64,000 nt of DNA from Anagrus nilaparvatae (Eukaryota; Arthropoda; Insecta; Hymenoptera; Mymaridae). This document shows positions 1 through 11,156 of the stretch, piece by piece. The notes beneath the pieces are model-generated. The model saw only the letters and a list, made by a program, of their open reading frames with translations, was not told where the DNA came from and made no database searches. The DNA lies in the NCBI GenBank assembly GCA_022575985.1, contig JAKSXM010000107.1:6324001-6388000 (forward strand), in the 5' to 3' direction. Each line of letters starts with the position of its first letter. Within the stretch, counting starts at the first letter, position 1. Made by a program: the position numbers and the translations under genes.

Positions 1-440
1 ATAATTGTGCAATGGGCTTGTGAAAAAATATTCACTAAATTGTTGACTAATAAAAAGTTATTAACAATTAAACCAGTTTAAACAAATTATTTCATTTAAA
101 ACGTGTACACCATACTACTGCCATCTTACAGAAGACTTGGAAGTATATATGGGCGCTTGTTTTAAATATTTTTAGTTTACTATATATGTTACGCCCGAAA
201 AGTTGATATTCACTTAACTTGGGATTCGACTATTGTCGAAAATATTGATCCCAAATTATTTAACAATAAGTGAGGTTTTATAACTTTATTTTTATTATTT
301 ATTGGAGCCGATTGACCTCTCAAAACTTAACCCGGGTCAAAACTTAACCGTGGGTTTATGGGGAAGGAAACACATAAGCTTTAAAAACATTTTTTCAATT
401 AAGTCGTTACTAAAATTTCCTGCTGAAGCCATTCCTGACG
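1..440. other. AT-rich stretch without a recognised gene
   Basis: No reading frame with recognisable protein content on either strand. I see only AT-rich non-coding sequence. Confidence 0.6.
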
Positions 441-632
441 TTATTTTTTCGAAAAATACTCGTTAAACCCCAGGAAATTTGTTCAAAATATCCGTAAAAA
501 TGCGTCAACTTTAGACTATATTGGAAATATACCCGAAATTCCGGGCAATTTTTATCACGTTTTTTTAATATCTTAATTTTCATTGGTTTTTCCAATTTCC
601 TGGGGTTTAACGAGTATTTTTCGAAAAAATAA
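441..632. repeat. Short inverted-repeat (MITE-like) hairpin
   Basis: About 40 bp at 441-480 recur as a near-perfect reverse complement at 593-632; both arms carry CTCGTTAAACCCCAGGAAAT or its complement. The arms enclose roughly 110 bp of spacer. The form is that of a small non-autonomous foldback or MITE. No target duplication is clear. A weaker palindrome built on ATCCCATAATAT lies just downstream at 719-777. Confidence 0.6.
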
Positions 633-810
633 TATTATATCTTAATATTAATGTTCTAATGATAATTTTACTTTTTTTTTTTATTTTTTTTTTGCTCATT
701 TATGATATATAATCCTTTGAATATCCCATAATATTCCATATTATGTGCCAAAAAATGGAGATATTATGGGATATTATATGATATTATGTTCTTTTTTTTC
801 CACGAGGGTT

Positions 811-1054
811 ATTTTTGACCGCTAAGCATACATGGGTATGCATTATGGCTACGATCTCAGGCTAATATCTCCGATCCCTGACATAATTTTTGGTTAAAAA
901 TTTTTTACAGGCTTATGATTGTCCAATATTGATGCCTTTTTAGGCTCATTGCGGCACCTCTTCCCAAATTTGAGAATTTACTAAAGTATTTTTGGCCGCT
1001 AAGCATACACGGGTATATGCTTTATGGCTACGATCTCAGGCTAATATCTCCGAT
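811..1054 (+). repeat. Tandem repeat, copies A and left half of B (about 175-bp unit)
   Basis: Copy A (811-985) contains CGCTAAGCATACATGGGTAT, then CTACGATCTCAGGCTAATAT, and ends with GCACCTCTTCCCAAATTTG. Copy B begins at about 986 and is cut at 1054 by a long-TIR element; it resumes at 3166-3262. A third copy C lies at 5901-6075 after another inverted repeat. Removing the insertions leaves a head-to-tail array of three units, which is a satellite-like block. Non-coding. Confidence 0.75.
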
Positions 1055-3165
1055 CACGGTAGGCTTAAAAAAATTTAAATCCAAAGTGAAATTACTTCCA
1101 CTTTTTTTTTCTAGAAATTTTATATATGATGTGAATAGTGCGTAAAAAAATTTTTGAGCTGATTCCCCGAGGGATTTAAATTTTTTGTGGGCGGATGTGA
1201 ATTTTTGGTTGCTCCGAGATGCAATATTTTTGAAAAGTTTTTTTTAATAAATATTATTATTTAAACGAATTTTTGTACTCAAATATGAATGAAAAACTAT
1301 CTTTGCACATGAATATACTTAATTTTCTATGTATGTTGGTATGTGTGTGTGTATATGCGCTTGTATGTGTGAGTTAAATGACAAATAAAAACTTATAATT
1401 TATGCGAAAAAAACCAATAAATAGATAAAAAAATATATGTATGAGTATGTGTGTGTATGTGTGAGTGTGAATGTATGTGTGACTGTATGTGTGTTTGTGT
1501 GGGTATTTATGTGTAAATACATTTCGGGAAGAGTGGGAAATCTTTATAACCTTAATAAATTTAATTTTAGGAAATAAATTTTATTGAATAAATAACACAT
1601 TTTTTATTTGTACGTAAACTAAAAAAATAAAATTTGATTATTTTTAATATGTAATAAAAAGCTAATAATTGATTTAATCCCACCTCCAGAGTTACATTTG
1701 ATGCTTGGTGTTGTGAATACAATTTATAACCACATGTTTATTGAATGTGAATATGATAGCATTATTGGGCTAAAGAATGTCACGTTGAGAAAGAATTTTT
1801 CTATGGTAATAGTCAATTTGCGGGAAGATCTTGCAGAGTTTTGTTGAAAAAAGTAGATCTATTAAGAAGGAGCCCTAATATTTTAATTTTAAAATATGTA
1901 GAATGTTTTGATAAGTTTAATGATGTCGTCGAGGCTTGTTTTTCCACAAATCTTAGTCCAGTATTTTTGATAAAATAGCAATGTTTAAAAAAGCAATAAA
2001 TAACTCTGGTATTCCAATAACACCCAAAATTCATGCTGTATTATTTCACGTTCCTGATTATTGCCTAAAAATAAAGTCAGGCTTAGGGCCATTTAGTGAG
2101 CAAGCAGTCGAGTCCATTCATTCAGATTTAATAAGACGTGGAAAAATTATAAGGTATCAACGAAACATCCTAAATATCCAGAAAAAATACTTGCAGCTGT
2201 CCGTGAATACAATTCACGTCATCTTATGTAATTATATTTTATACCTTAAATTTCTATATTTTTTAAAATAATTTTTTATTTTCAATAAAAAAAAAATTTA
2301 AATAAAAGCAATTTTTTTTCAATTATATATGTAGATGCAAAAATAAACGTCTAGTTATTTTAGTCCTAAAGTGTCGATTCATTTTTATTTTTGTTTTGTA
2401 ATTAAGGTATAATTAAAAAAAATTTTTAATTTAAACATTTTTAGCAAATGTGAAATTTACATTTGTAAAAACATATAGCCTAAGTAGAAACATTTATATA
2501 AATTAATATGATATGATTATTATATTTTTTTTCTAAGTCTTATTTTTTATTATATATTAAAAATAATAAAATTTTATTTTTTTTTAGTTTACGTACAAAT
2601 AAAAAATGTGTTATTTATTCAATAAAATTTATTTCCTAAAATTAAATTTTTTAGTTATTTAGATTTTCCACTCTTCCCCAAATGTATTTACACATAAATA
2701 CCCACACAAACACACATACAGTCACACATACATTCACACTCACACATACACACATATACAAATACACATACATACTCATACATATATTTTTTTATCTATT
2801 TATTCGTTTTTTTCGCATAAATTATAAGTTTTTATATGTCATTTAACTCACACATGCAAGCGCATATACACACACACATACCAACATACATAGAAAATTA
2901 AGTATATTCATGTGCAAAGATAGTTTTTCATTCATATTTGAGTACAAAAATTCGTTTAAATAATAATATTTATTAAAAAAAACTTTTCAAAAATATTGCA
3001 TCTCGGAGCAACCAAAAATTCACATCCGCCCACAAAAAATTTAAATCCCTCGGGGAATCAGCTCAAAAATTTTTTTACGCACTATTCACATCATATATAA
3101 AATTTCTAGAAAAAAAAAGTGGAAGTAATTTCACTTTGGATTTAAATTTTTTTAAGCCTACCGTG
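1055..3165. mobile_element. Long-TIR DNA element with 4-bp target duplication (CGAT)
   Basis: The ends are CACGGTAGGC and GCCTACCGTG. Inverted arms of about 600 bp run 1055-1660 and 2540-3165 and contain GT-rich microsatellite stretches. CGAT occurs immediately on both sides (1051-1054 and 3166-3169). Neighbouring repeat copy A carries the uninterrupted target CTCCGATCCCTGACATAA at about 870, so insertion into copy B is directly visible. The interior holds a decayed protein-coding fragment at 1669-2240. The superfamily is not assigned: 4-bp duplications occur in several cut-and-paste groups. Confidence 0.8.
1669..2240 (+). pseudogene. Decayed transposon-associated ORF inside the long-TIR element
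   Basis: Translating across frames gives conserved-looking blocks in one order: PPPELHLMLGVVNTIYNHM (about 1678), then FYGNSQFAGRSCRVLLKKVD (about 1795), then FNDVVEACFSTNLSP (about 1920), then TPKIHAVLFHVPDYC (from 2020), then GLGPFSEQAVESIHSD (about 2080), and a final HPKYPEKILAAVREYNS (about 2170). The blocks sit in different frames with stops between them, so this is a broken gene. The block pattern resembles uncharacterised proteins found in repeats of aphids, Hydra and other animals, from memory and not from a search. The pieces lie within TIRs, so a transposon origin is likely. I cannot name the function. Confidence 0.55.
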
Positions 3166-3262
3166 CGATCCCTGACATAATTTTTGGTTAAAAATTTTTT
3201 ACAAGCTTATGATTGTCCAATATTGATGCCTTATTAGGCTCATTGCGGCACCTCTTCCCAAA
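3166..3262 (+). repeat. Right half of tandem-repeat copy B
   Basis: The sequence resumes with CGATCCCTGACATAATTTTT and ends at CACCTCTTCCCAAA, matching copy A (about 870-968). It is separated from its left half by the 2.1-kb element at 1055-3165. It is followed by a run of nine G and the next inverted repeat. Confidence 0.8.
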
Positions 3263-3278
3263 GGGGGGGGGGTGAATA

Positions 3279-5898
3279 TTCGGCGAAATCTGCTCTGGAG
3301 AGGAGCGACTTGAGATTCTCAGGAAATGGCGCTTTTTTGGTGACAAAAAACCTCCCGAAGTCGGTTTTTAATTTTGATAACCGGTTTTGACGATATTGGC
3401 CAAAATGTGCTCCATTTAAATAACGTTGAAAACGTGGTTTTTTGAAAATAGCGCGAAAATTTGGGGGGGTTACACTTTTCTAACATATACTAATCGACTC
3501 GAATATCAATTATCTTCAATCTCCATATGATAAATTGAGGGGCAGTTCGTGTGCTCATACTTTTTAAAGCTGTTTTCTGAGCGGAATTTTTAGTTTTTAA
3601 TTTTTAAAAATTCATCACGCCAAATAGAAACAACCGATTTGGACGTGCAAGGTCTCAAAAATTTTGTCAAAGGTCTACTTTTTTGTGGTTTATTTATTTT
3701 TGACTCACCTCTGCATAACATAACCTAAAATTGCAAAAAACGACGAAAAACCCTAAAAAATGGCAGTTTTGCCATTAAAATTTTTTTATGGACAGTAGAT
3801 ATAAATTTTTTGAAAAAACAGGAAAAAACTACATGTAAAATCACTATTTTTTAGAAAAAGATTTTCCTATTTTTTGCTAAAAATCACTGCATTATCGACA
3901 GCGCAAAGTAAAAAATCTTCCTTTTTCTAACTTTGGGCTTACGCAGCTAAAATTTTTTAAATGGGACCCCCAATTTTTTTTCTTCTAAAAGTTAGATATT
4001 TTTCACGTACTTTCACGTGAAAAAAGTTTTTTTTTGATTTGGGATATCCTAACCTTCAAAACTTTAATTATCGTTAAAAATAAATGTTTCTTTTCGAGTT
4101 TTACTCTAGCCAAAATACGGGTTTGGTTGTATTTTCACTGGCGAACACGAGATTTGCTCTATTATAGGTTTTTTGGGTCGCTGAAGACCAAAATCGGGGT
4201 CATTTCGTAAACAAAGTGGGGGCTTTACCCTTAAATTTGCAAAAACTACCCCCAAAAAGGGGTTTTTTTAAACACATTTGCATTTTGTGCGCTCAGATTT
4301 GCACCATACGGGTTTTGTGAGTCACTGATTAAGAATTTCGACTTCTTTTCCATAAAAAATCAATATTTTACCCTTGAAGTGGCTAAAACTACCCCTAAAA
4401 TAGCTAAAACTGCCTTTAAAAGGGGTGTTTTTCCTATTTTCGTACTTTAAGCATCCAGGATATGCCCATATGTGTTATTTGGGTCACAAATCAAGAATTT
4501 CGACTTTTTTTTTCATAAATTATCAATATTTAATCATAAAATAGGAGTCGAAATTCTTTATTAGCGAAAAACCTATATGGGCAAATCCAGGACGCTCAAA
4601 GTACAAAAAAAGCATAAATGTCCCATTTTTTAGGGTAGTTTTAGCCAGTTTAGGGGTAAAATCTTAATTATTTATGAAAAAGAAGTCATAATTCTTTATT
4701 AGCGACCCAAAAAACCTATATGGGCTTATCTCGGATGCTAAAAGTACGAAAATAGGAAAAACACCCCTTTTAAAGGTAGTTTTAGCTATTTTAGGGGTAG
4801 TTTTAGCCACTTCAAGGGTAAAATATTGATTTTTTATGGAAAATAAGTCGAAATTCTTAATCAGTGACTCACAAAACCCGTATGGTGCAAATCTGAGCGC
4901 ACAAAATGCAAATGTGTTTAAAAAAACCCCTTTTTGGGGGTAGTTTTTGCAAATTTAAGGGTAAAGCCCCCACTTTGTTTAGAAATGATCCCGATTTTGG
5001 TCTTCAGCGACCCAAAAAACCTATAATAGAGCAAATCTCGTGTTCGCCAGTGAAAATACAACCAAACCCGTATTTTGGCTGGAGTAAAACTCGAAAAAAA
5101 AACATTTATTTTTAACGAAAATTAAAGTTTTGGAGGTTGGGATATCCCAAATCAAAAAAAAACTTTTTTCACGTGAAAGTACGTGAAAAATATGTAACTT
5201 CTAGAAAAAAAAAATTAGGGGGTCCCTTTTAAAAATTTTTAGCTGCGTAAGCCCAAAGTTAGAAAAAGGAAGATTTTTTACTTTGCGCTGTCGATAAAGC
5301 AGTGATTTTTAGCAAAAAATAGGAAAATCTTTTTCTAAAAAATTGTGATTTTGCATGTAGTTTTTTCCTGTTTTTTCAAAAAATTTATATCTACTGTCCA
5401 TAAAAAAATTTTAAAGGCAAAACTGCCATTTTTTAGGGTTTTTCGTCATTTTTTGCAATTTTATGTTATGTTATGCAGAGGTGAGTCAAAAATAAATAAA
5501 CCACAAAAAAGTAGACCCTTTGACAAAATTTTTGAGACCTTGCACGTCCAAATCGGTTGTTTCTATTTGGCGTGATGAATTTTTAAAAATTAAAAACTAA
5601 AAATTCTGCTCAGAAAACAGCTTTAAAAAGTATGAGCACACGAATTGCCCCTCAATTTATCATATGGAGATTGAAGATAATTGATATTCGAGTCGATTAG
5701 TATATGTTAGAAAAGTGTAACCCCCCCAAATTTTCGCGCTATTTTCAAAAAACCACGTTTCCAATGTTATTTAAATGGAGCACATTTTGGCCAATATCGT
5801 CAAAACCGGTTATCAAAATTAAAAACCGACTTCGGGAGGTTTTTTGTCACCAAAAAGAGAATCTCAAGTAGCTCCTCTCCAGAGCATATTTCGCCGAA
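3279..5898. repeat. 2.6-kb near-perfect palindrome (foldback)
   Basis: The left arm (3279 to about 4540) reads as the reverse complement of the right arm (about 4650 to 5898). For example, AATATGCTCTGGAGAGGAGC-type sequence at the left end mirrors GCTCCTCTCCAGAGCATATT at the right end. Arms are about 1.25 kb with about 110 bp between them. The inner parts of the arms are tandem units of about 130-150 bp with the core GCGACCCAAAAAACCTATA. No coding content; reading frames inside are by-products of the repeat. No clean target duplication is seen; a G9 run borders the left end. Confidence 0.8.
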
Positions 5899-5900
5899 AA

Positions 5901-6075
5901 AGTATTTTTGGCTGCTAAGCATACACGGGTATATGCTTTATGGCTACGATCTCAGGCCCATATCTCCCATCCCTGACATAATTTTTGGCTAAAAATTTTT
6001 TTACTGACATATAAAAGTCCAACTTTGATGCCTACTTAGGCTCATTGCGGCACCTCTTTCCAAATTTGATAATTA
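5901..6075 (+). repeat. Tandem-repeat copy C
   Basis: It begins AGTATTTTTGGCTGCTAAGC and carries the same landmarks as copies A and B (CTACGATCTCAGGCCCATAT, CATCCCTGACATAATTTTTG, GCACCTCTTTCCAAATTTG). It has no insertion at the CGATCCC site. Confidence 0.75.
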
Positions 6076-6300
6076 ATTCAAATCTGTATATTACGTCTAT
6101 AAATATTTTTGTGTAATGTTTTATTTTCCATTTTTTTAGTTTTAACTGTTTTTACTTTTTTTATTTTTTTAACTATTTATATTCTAATTAAAAAAATTTT
6201 TGTTTACAAACAACCTTGAAGTCTTTCTCGATTTTTCCCTCGCTTCAAGTTTTTTCCTACTCAAAATTCCCTCGATACTTTTTTGGATTGAAGTTAAAAT
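6076..6300. other. AT-rich stretch, no gene seen
   Basis: No supported coding or structural feature. T-rich runs and short ORFs only. Confidence 0.5.
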
Positions 6301-6302
6301 TT

Positions 6303-7460
6303 TGCGAGTATAAGAACCCAAAAATTAATCTAAAGTTGCCTATTGCGGGCAACTGTACCAATATGGTAAAAACCGATTAAACCTTCCCCAATAGCATTAT
6401 GGCATAAATATGCTTACAATATTACATCAATTTATGTTGAAGCAAACAGCAAATTTACATCAAAGTGCGTCCTCATATGACGTAAATTTGACATCAAGTA
6501 GGTTATATGTTTTTAAATTGAATACAATTTTATAACAACATAAGATTTCATTAGGGAATGAAATTCTTGATGGAATATTGTATTCATATTGTTGTCATGT
6601 TTTTTTTTTTAATGCAATTTTAATTTTAAGTAAATAACCCATAATTTTTGTGTTTTGTAAATAATAATTTAAAATAAGGACCTAAAAAATATATAAAATT
6701 TACAGTAAAATTTTAAAGGAATAATAACTGCATGTCTCCGCATTTTAAATTATGGTGTTGCCTAACCTGTAAATCACACGATAGTATCGATACTATTATT
6801 TATATATTAAATAATAATATCATTTAATATTTAATATATAATTTATATAATTAATAATAATATATTGACAACAAATTCAAAGCAAGGTGTATATATCCTC
6901 ATGTGTTTCAAATTTTACGCAAATTAATGCTTACGTTCATGACAACAATATAACAGCAATATAATGTCAACTTTAATTTCATTATTATTGATGCGATATT
7001 GACGTAATTAGTTGCATGGAAGTTGCTGTAAAATTGAGTAAATTATGTTTTGTTGCTGTTGGATTGCAGAGAAATTGTTCTCAACAATTTTGGAGCAATC
7101 GATGCACCCGGATTGAAAATCAAGGAATGCTATTGGGGTTATTTTGATCTTATGGGTTATATATACTAAAGTCAGGGAATTTTATTCCTTGGTCAAAAAA
7201 AAAAAAATTTGAGAAATTTTTTTAAAATCTCAATTTTTTATGTTACGCACCCGGCTCAAAATTTTGATCCCATAGGAACACGCATGAAAGATAGACATCC
7301 AGGCTAATACTGATTATTCTTAACCCTTATTATGACCTCTTCGTATCCAGCGACCCAAAAAACATAAGTTTTCTTACGAGTATAAAAACCCAAAAATTAA
7401 TCTAAAGTTGCCTGTTACGGGCAACTGAATCATAAATGGTAAAAACCGATATCATATTGG
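6303..7460 (+). repeat. Two copies of a repeat with TTGCCTRTTRCGGGCAACTG core
   Basis: Copies at 6303-6385 and 7376-7460 share GAGTATAA(G/A)AACCCAAAAA, ATTAATCTAAAGTTGCCT and GTAAAAACCGAT. Without the 750-bp insert between them, the spacing is roughly 320 bp. The second copy is preceded by CCAGCGACCCAAAAAACATA, linking it to the dispersed GCGACCC satellite. Confidence 0.6.
6386..7138. mobile_element. MITE-like element with CCCCAATAGCATT termini
   Basis: A 13-bp terminal inverted repeat, CCCCAATAGCATT at 6386 and AATGCTATTGGGG ending at 7138, bounds about 750 bp of non-coding AT-rich DNA with internal short palindromes such as TTACATCAATTTATGTTG. It interrupts the repeat described at 6303-7460. 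Target duplication is at most TT. Superfamily unknown. Confidence 0.5.
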
Positions 7461-7584
7461 TGTTCAGCAACCCAATGAACATAAGCATCACTTTCGAGAA
7501 TAGAAAAATCCCTAAAAAGTAATCTAAGATATTAACTTTAATAATTTCTAAATTGCAATAAATAAACTCATTAAAAAAAGGTAA

Positions 7585-8765
7585 TATATTATGGCAAAGA
7601 AAACTCCAAAAACTATCATCTCGCGATAATTCAATTTGGAAATTTACAAAATATTTGACTAATAAAAACTCAAACAAAATATCTACCCTCAATGGTGTTA
7701 AAGGCCCCGTTTTATGCGAATAAAGATAAAGCAGAAATATTAGCAGATCATTATGAAAAAGTTCACTCACTAACTAAAGACTTTGGCAATAATGAACATG
7801 ACGATAAAATCAATTCTGAATTTAAAAAAATAAAAAAACAAAAAATAAACTTAAATAAAATTAAACTAACATCACCTCATGAAATCCAACTCATAATCAA
7901 AAAACTGAAAGCGCGAAAAGCTCCCGGGCATGACGGGATTAGAAATATAATACTAAAAAATTTACCAAATAAAGCTTTAGTACACATAACTAATATCATC
8001 AATAGCTGTCTCAAGTTAAGCTACTTTCTAAAATCATGAAAGAAAGCCAATATTCTATCATTTAAAAAACCGGGAAAAGATAAAATATTAGCACAAAATT
8101 ACAGACCTGTATGCTTACTGCCAACACTTGGCAAGGTATTTGAAAAAGTAATTCATAATAGACTATTGGCTTTCCAAAATGAAAATAAAATTCTAATTTC
8201 GGAGCTATTCGGGTTTAGACTTCATCATAGCACAGTGCAACAACTCATACGTATTACCGACACAATAAGCACTAATTTTAATATTCAATAATCAACTGCT
8301 ATGATTCTGCTTGATATTAAAAAAGCATTTGATACGGTTTGGCATAAGGGCCTTATATATAAACTTCATGACTTAGGTGTTGATACTTATCCTCCTTGGG
8401 CCACTCCTGTTTGTGTTTTACATAAACAGCATACCCAAAAATGATAAAACGATGCTAGCAATTTTCGCAGAGGACACGGATTATACGGCAATTCTATCAA
8501 GCTCATGAAAAAAATATAAAGCGATTGAAAACGCGCAAAATCACTTTAACGATATACGAGATTATTTCAATAAATGGAAAATTAAAATAAATGCAGCTAA
8601 AACTGAATTAATAGTATTCTCTAGAAAGAAAAAAGAAATAAACAAAAAAAGTACACTAAATACTAATAACAAAATGCTATTATATAAAATGTTCATTAGA
8701 CCAGTAATGCTATATGCAGCTCCCGTATGGAGCAATACTTATGAATCAAATATGGCACCATTAAT
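7585..8765 (+). pseudogene. Jockey-like non-LTR retrotransposon, reverse-transcriptase fragment
   Basis: Frames in sequence encode linker and RT blocks: RDNSIWKFTKYL (about 7625), KARKAPGHDGIRN (about 7905), NYRPVCLLPTLGKVFEKVIH (8099-8158), LLDIKKAFDTVWHKGLIY (8308-8361; normally LDI.KAFD.VWH.GL), [11 protein letters not shown] (about 8467; the catalytic FADD is altered to FAED), NKWKIKINAAKTELIVFSRK (about 8570) and RPVMLYAAPVWSN (8698-8736). Frameshifts and stops occur (for example at about 7720, 8037 and 8288), and the palm domain is shortened near 8390, where LGVDTYP jumps to PPWATPV. The element is dead. It stops in the C-terminal region and joins directly to histone H3 3'-flank sequence. 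Confidence 0.85.
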
Positions 8766-8768
8766 TTC

Positions 8769-8815
8769 AATCGGCCCTTTTCAGGGCCAACATTTCTTTA
8801 ACACGTTAATAATAT
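8769..8815 (+). ncRNA. Orphan histone H3 3'-end (stem-loop plus downstream flank)
   Basis: GGCCCTTTTCAGGGCC at 8773-8788 is the same 16-nt histone 3' processing stem-loop that follows all nine histone genes about 40 kb away. The match to the H3 copy at 49677 includes upstream CAATC and about 28 nt beyond the loop (AACATTTCTTTAACACGTTA versus AACATTTATTTAAAGCGTTA). No histone coding sequence precedes it; upstream is the truncated reverse transcriptase. Mature histone mRNAs end a few nucleotides after the loop, so the extra downstream flank implies copying of genomic DNA or of a read-through transcript. Confidence 0.8.
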
Positions 8816-9490
8816 TCATGAAAATAAATATTTTAATTAAATTATCTTTTTTTAATTAAGTGCCTATCATTATTACTTTATTGAGACTAATTAAACCATT
8901 CTGATAAGATGTAATTTACCTTACTCATTTTAAGCATACAATTATAGTTTTTGAAGTCTTAAGGAAATTATTAAAATCAAAAATTCTTGTTTGATACAAA
9001 GTTTGTCTAATATGAGTAAAAAGGTTTTTCTAAAAACAGACTTCTTGTCAAAAATTAAAATTTCATATAACAAGAGTATTTTAGGTTGAAATTGTTAACT
9101 AGTACATTTTTTGGTATTTTCCTTTAATTGTAAAGTAACGTCTTTTATGAAACGTAATATTTAAAAAATTTTTCACAATTAAAAATAGCTATTGGATAAA
9201 ATTTTGAGCCAAAAATGATTATTATTATACTATTTTAATAAACCTCTTTCCCTAACTCTAAATATTTAATCCCTAAATAGGGTAAGTAATATTTCTCTTA
9301 TTTGTAGTGTAACATTTTTCTTATTTGTAGTGTATCATTTATTTAAAGAAACAAAAATTATAAAATTATACAAAATTGACCCAAATTTAGGAGTGGATGT
9401 CTTATTTCCCTTGGTTGCTGTTGAACACCGACTTACACTTACTTACAAACCAAAATATTCATTTTTTTATATCAGATTTTTCATTTATTC
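8816..9490. other. AT-rich gap, no gene seen
   Basis: No recognisable coding, RNA or inverted-repeat structure. A short direct repeat, TCTTATTTGTAGTGTA, occurs twice at about 9296-9335. Confidence 0.5.
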
Positions 9491-9494
9491 TAAA

Positions 9495-11145
9495 ATGGTC
9501 AGTTAGCTCGATTAGGCAATAGTTCATTCAATTTTTGTAGCCCGAAGAAGGTCTGCAATTGCATTTTTGAATCTAAACCTTCCTTGGATACCGCGAAAAT
9601 CGACCCAACTGGAAGCAAAAACCCGACTTTATTAGTCTGAAAATAAATATAAAATTTTATCACTTCTATAAATTTTGGATCAGAAGGCTCCGAGTGGGGG
9701 GACATAGTGGTATCTAGAAAGCTAACCAGTCTACTTTCTTTTTCTTTTGGTGAAAAATATTTTATTACATTATTTTCATCTTTTAACATCGGAATATTTC
9801 GCGGGGATCTTGTCAAAACTTTTGTCATTTGATAAAGAGTGTGATCTTTAATTTTTAGGTTTTTAACTGTTTCTTGCCATGAATCGCATTTAAATATATA
9901 TAGTTCATCCGTTATTTGACGACGTAATTTATTTGTTAAATTTTTAGTTATGGAACTAAAATGCTTAAGATTTTCTCTTTTAAGCTGGTTATGCGTTTTA
10001 ATTAAATCTTATTTTCTCAGGCAACTCGTTAGAGAAAAATTTATTTTTCCTAGGGGGTTTAGATGTTTCAATAGCACGTGTAATTTTCCTCGTTATGGAT
10101 TCAATGGCAATATCTATTTTTTGAGTCGAATCCATTTTTGCTATTTCAGGATGATTTTTTTCAAGAGATTCATTAAAAATGAACCAATTGGTTTTGGAGA
10201 AATTATACCTGGGGCTTTGAACAATGTCATACGAAAGATTAATTGTGTGAATCACGGGGAGATGATGCGAATCTAATTTATCAGCAATTGCTGATTAAAC
10301 TAAGTATGAGCAATTCTTCACAATTGCAAAGTGAATGATATCTTGGTTTGTGCTTAGGGGGATCCGGATAATGTGTTGGTAAATCCGGGGTATGTACGTG
10401 GAGACCGTGGTACAAGCAAATTTCTTGTATTGCATTACCGTAAGTATTAATGGTGAGGCTACCCCTGGCCGTATTTTTTATATTATAGTCACTAGCGAAA
10501 ACCAAGGAATTATCGTTCGGAAAAATTTTAATTAAATTTAGTTTTATCGAAGTCAGGACGAATGCGAGTAATATAAACAGATATTATGGTGATTAGTTTA
10601 CCGCGGGCATTAATTTTTGTAGCCTTTCCATTTACCAGTGCAAGATTATTGATTACTACTTCAGAGTGAGATATGTTAGATTTAACTAAGATAGCCGTGT
10701 ACCATTAGCTTGTTCGTTTCGATAGGCCTTATAACCAAAAGTTTTCAGATTTCTATTTTTTAGATTAGTTTCAGAGAGCAGATAAATATCTATATTGTTA
10801 AGTTCCGATTGTTTGTTTAAATTTAAACCGCGCGCATTCCTATTCATAGTTATTAATTGTATCATGATACCTAGTATTTTCATTGCGAGGTTTGTCTTGT
10901 CAATTTTAGTGTTAGTTTTAGAGTGTATTAAGTCCATAACTTGATTAAGTAACGATAAATCAGCTGCAATGTTTTGATCTGTTTCGTAATTTTTATTTTT
11001 ATTGTGCACGTAAGGGCGACTAGCTGTTTTAGCATAACTTTTATTACTTGACTGTTGACTTGTTTATGGGGAAGGGGAGGTATTGTTCTTACTATTTGAG
11101 AGGGTTGGGAATTTAGCATTAATGTTTAGAGGCTGTTGTGACTGG
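9495..11145 (-). pseudogene. Jockey-like retrotransposon ORF2 remnant: endonuclease and linker
   Basis: Read on the minus strand from right to left. The endonuclease starts near 10860 (MNRNARGLNLNKQ), followed by IDIYLLSETNLKN, which keeps the catalytic Glu in the ET motif. Next come FASDYNIKNTARGSLTI (about 10500-10450, the GDYNAKHxxWGS-like block) and VHTPDLPTHYPDPP (about 10390). The linker ends in MTKVLTRSPRNIPMLKDE and KYFSPKEKESRLVSFLDTTM (9828-9700), just before the reverse transcriptase would begin. Several frameshifts and stops split it, and no RT domain follows. Same family as the fragments at 17085, 21490 and 24345. Confidence 0.85.
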
Positions 11146-11156
11146 GGTTTGGAATC

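Noticed and set aside
7402..7770. 122-codon minus-strand ORF
   Set aside because: Antisense to the reverse-transcriptase linker on the plus strand.
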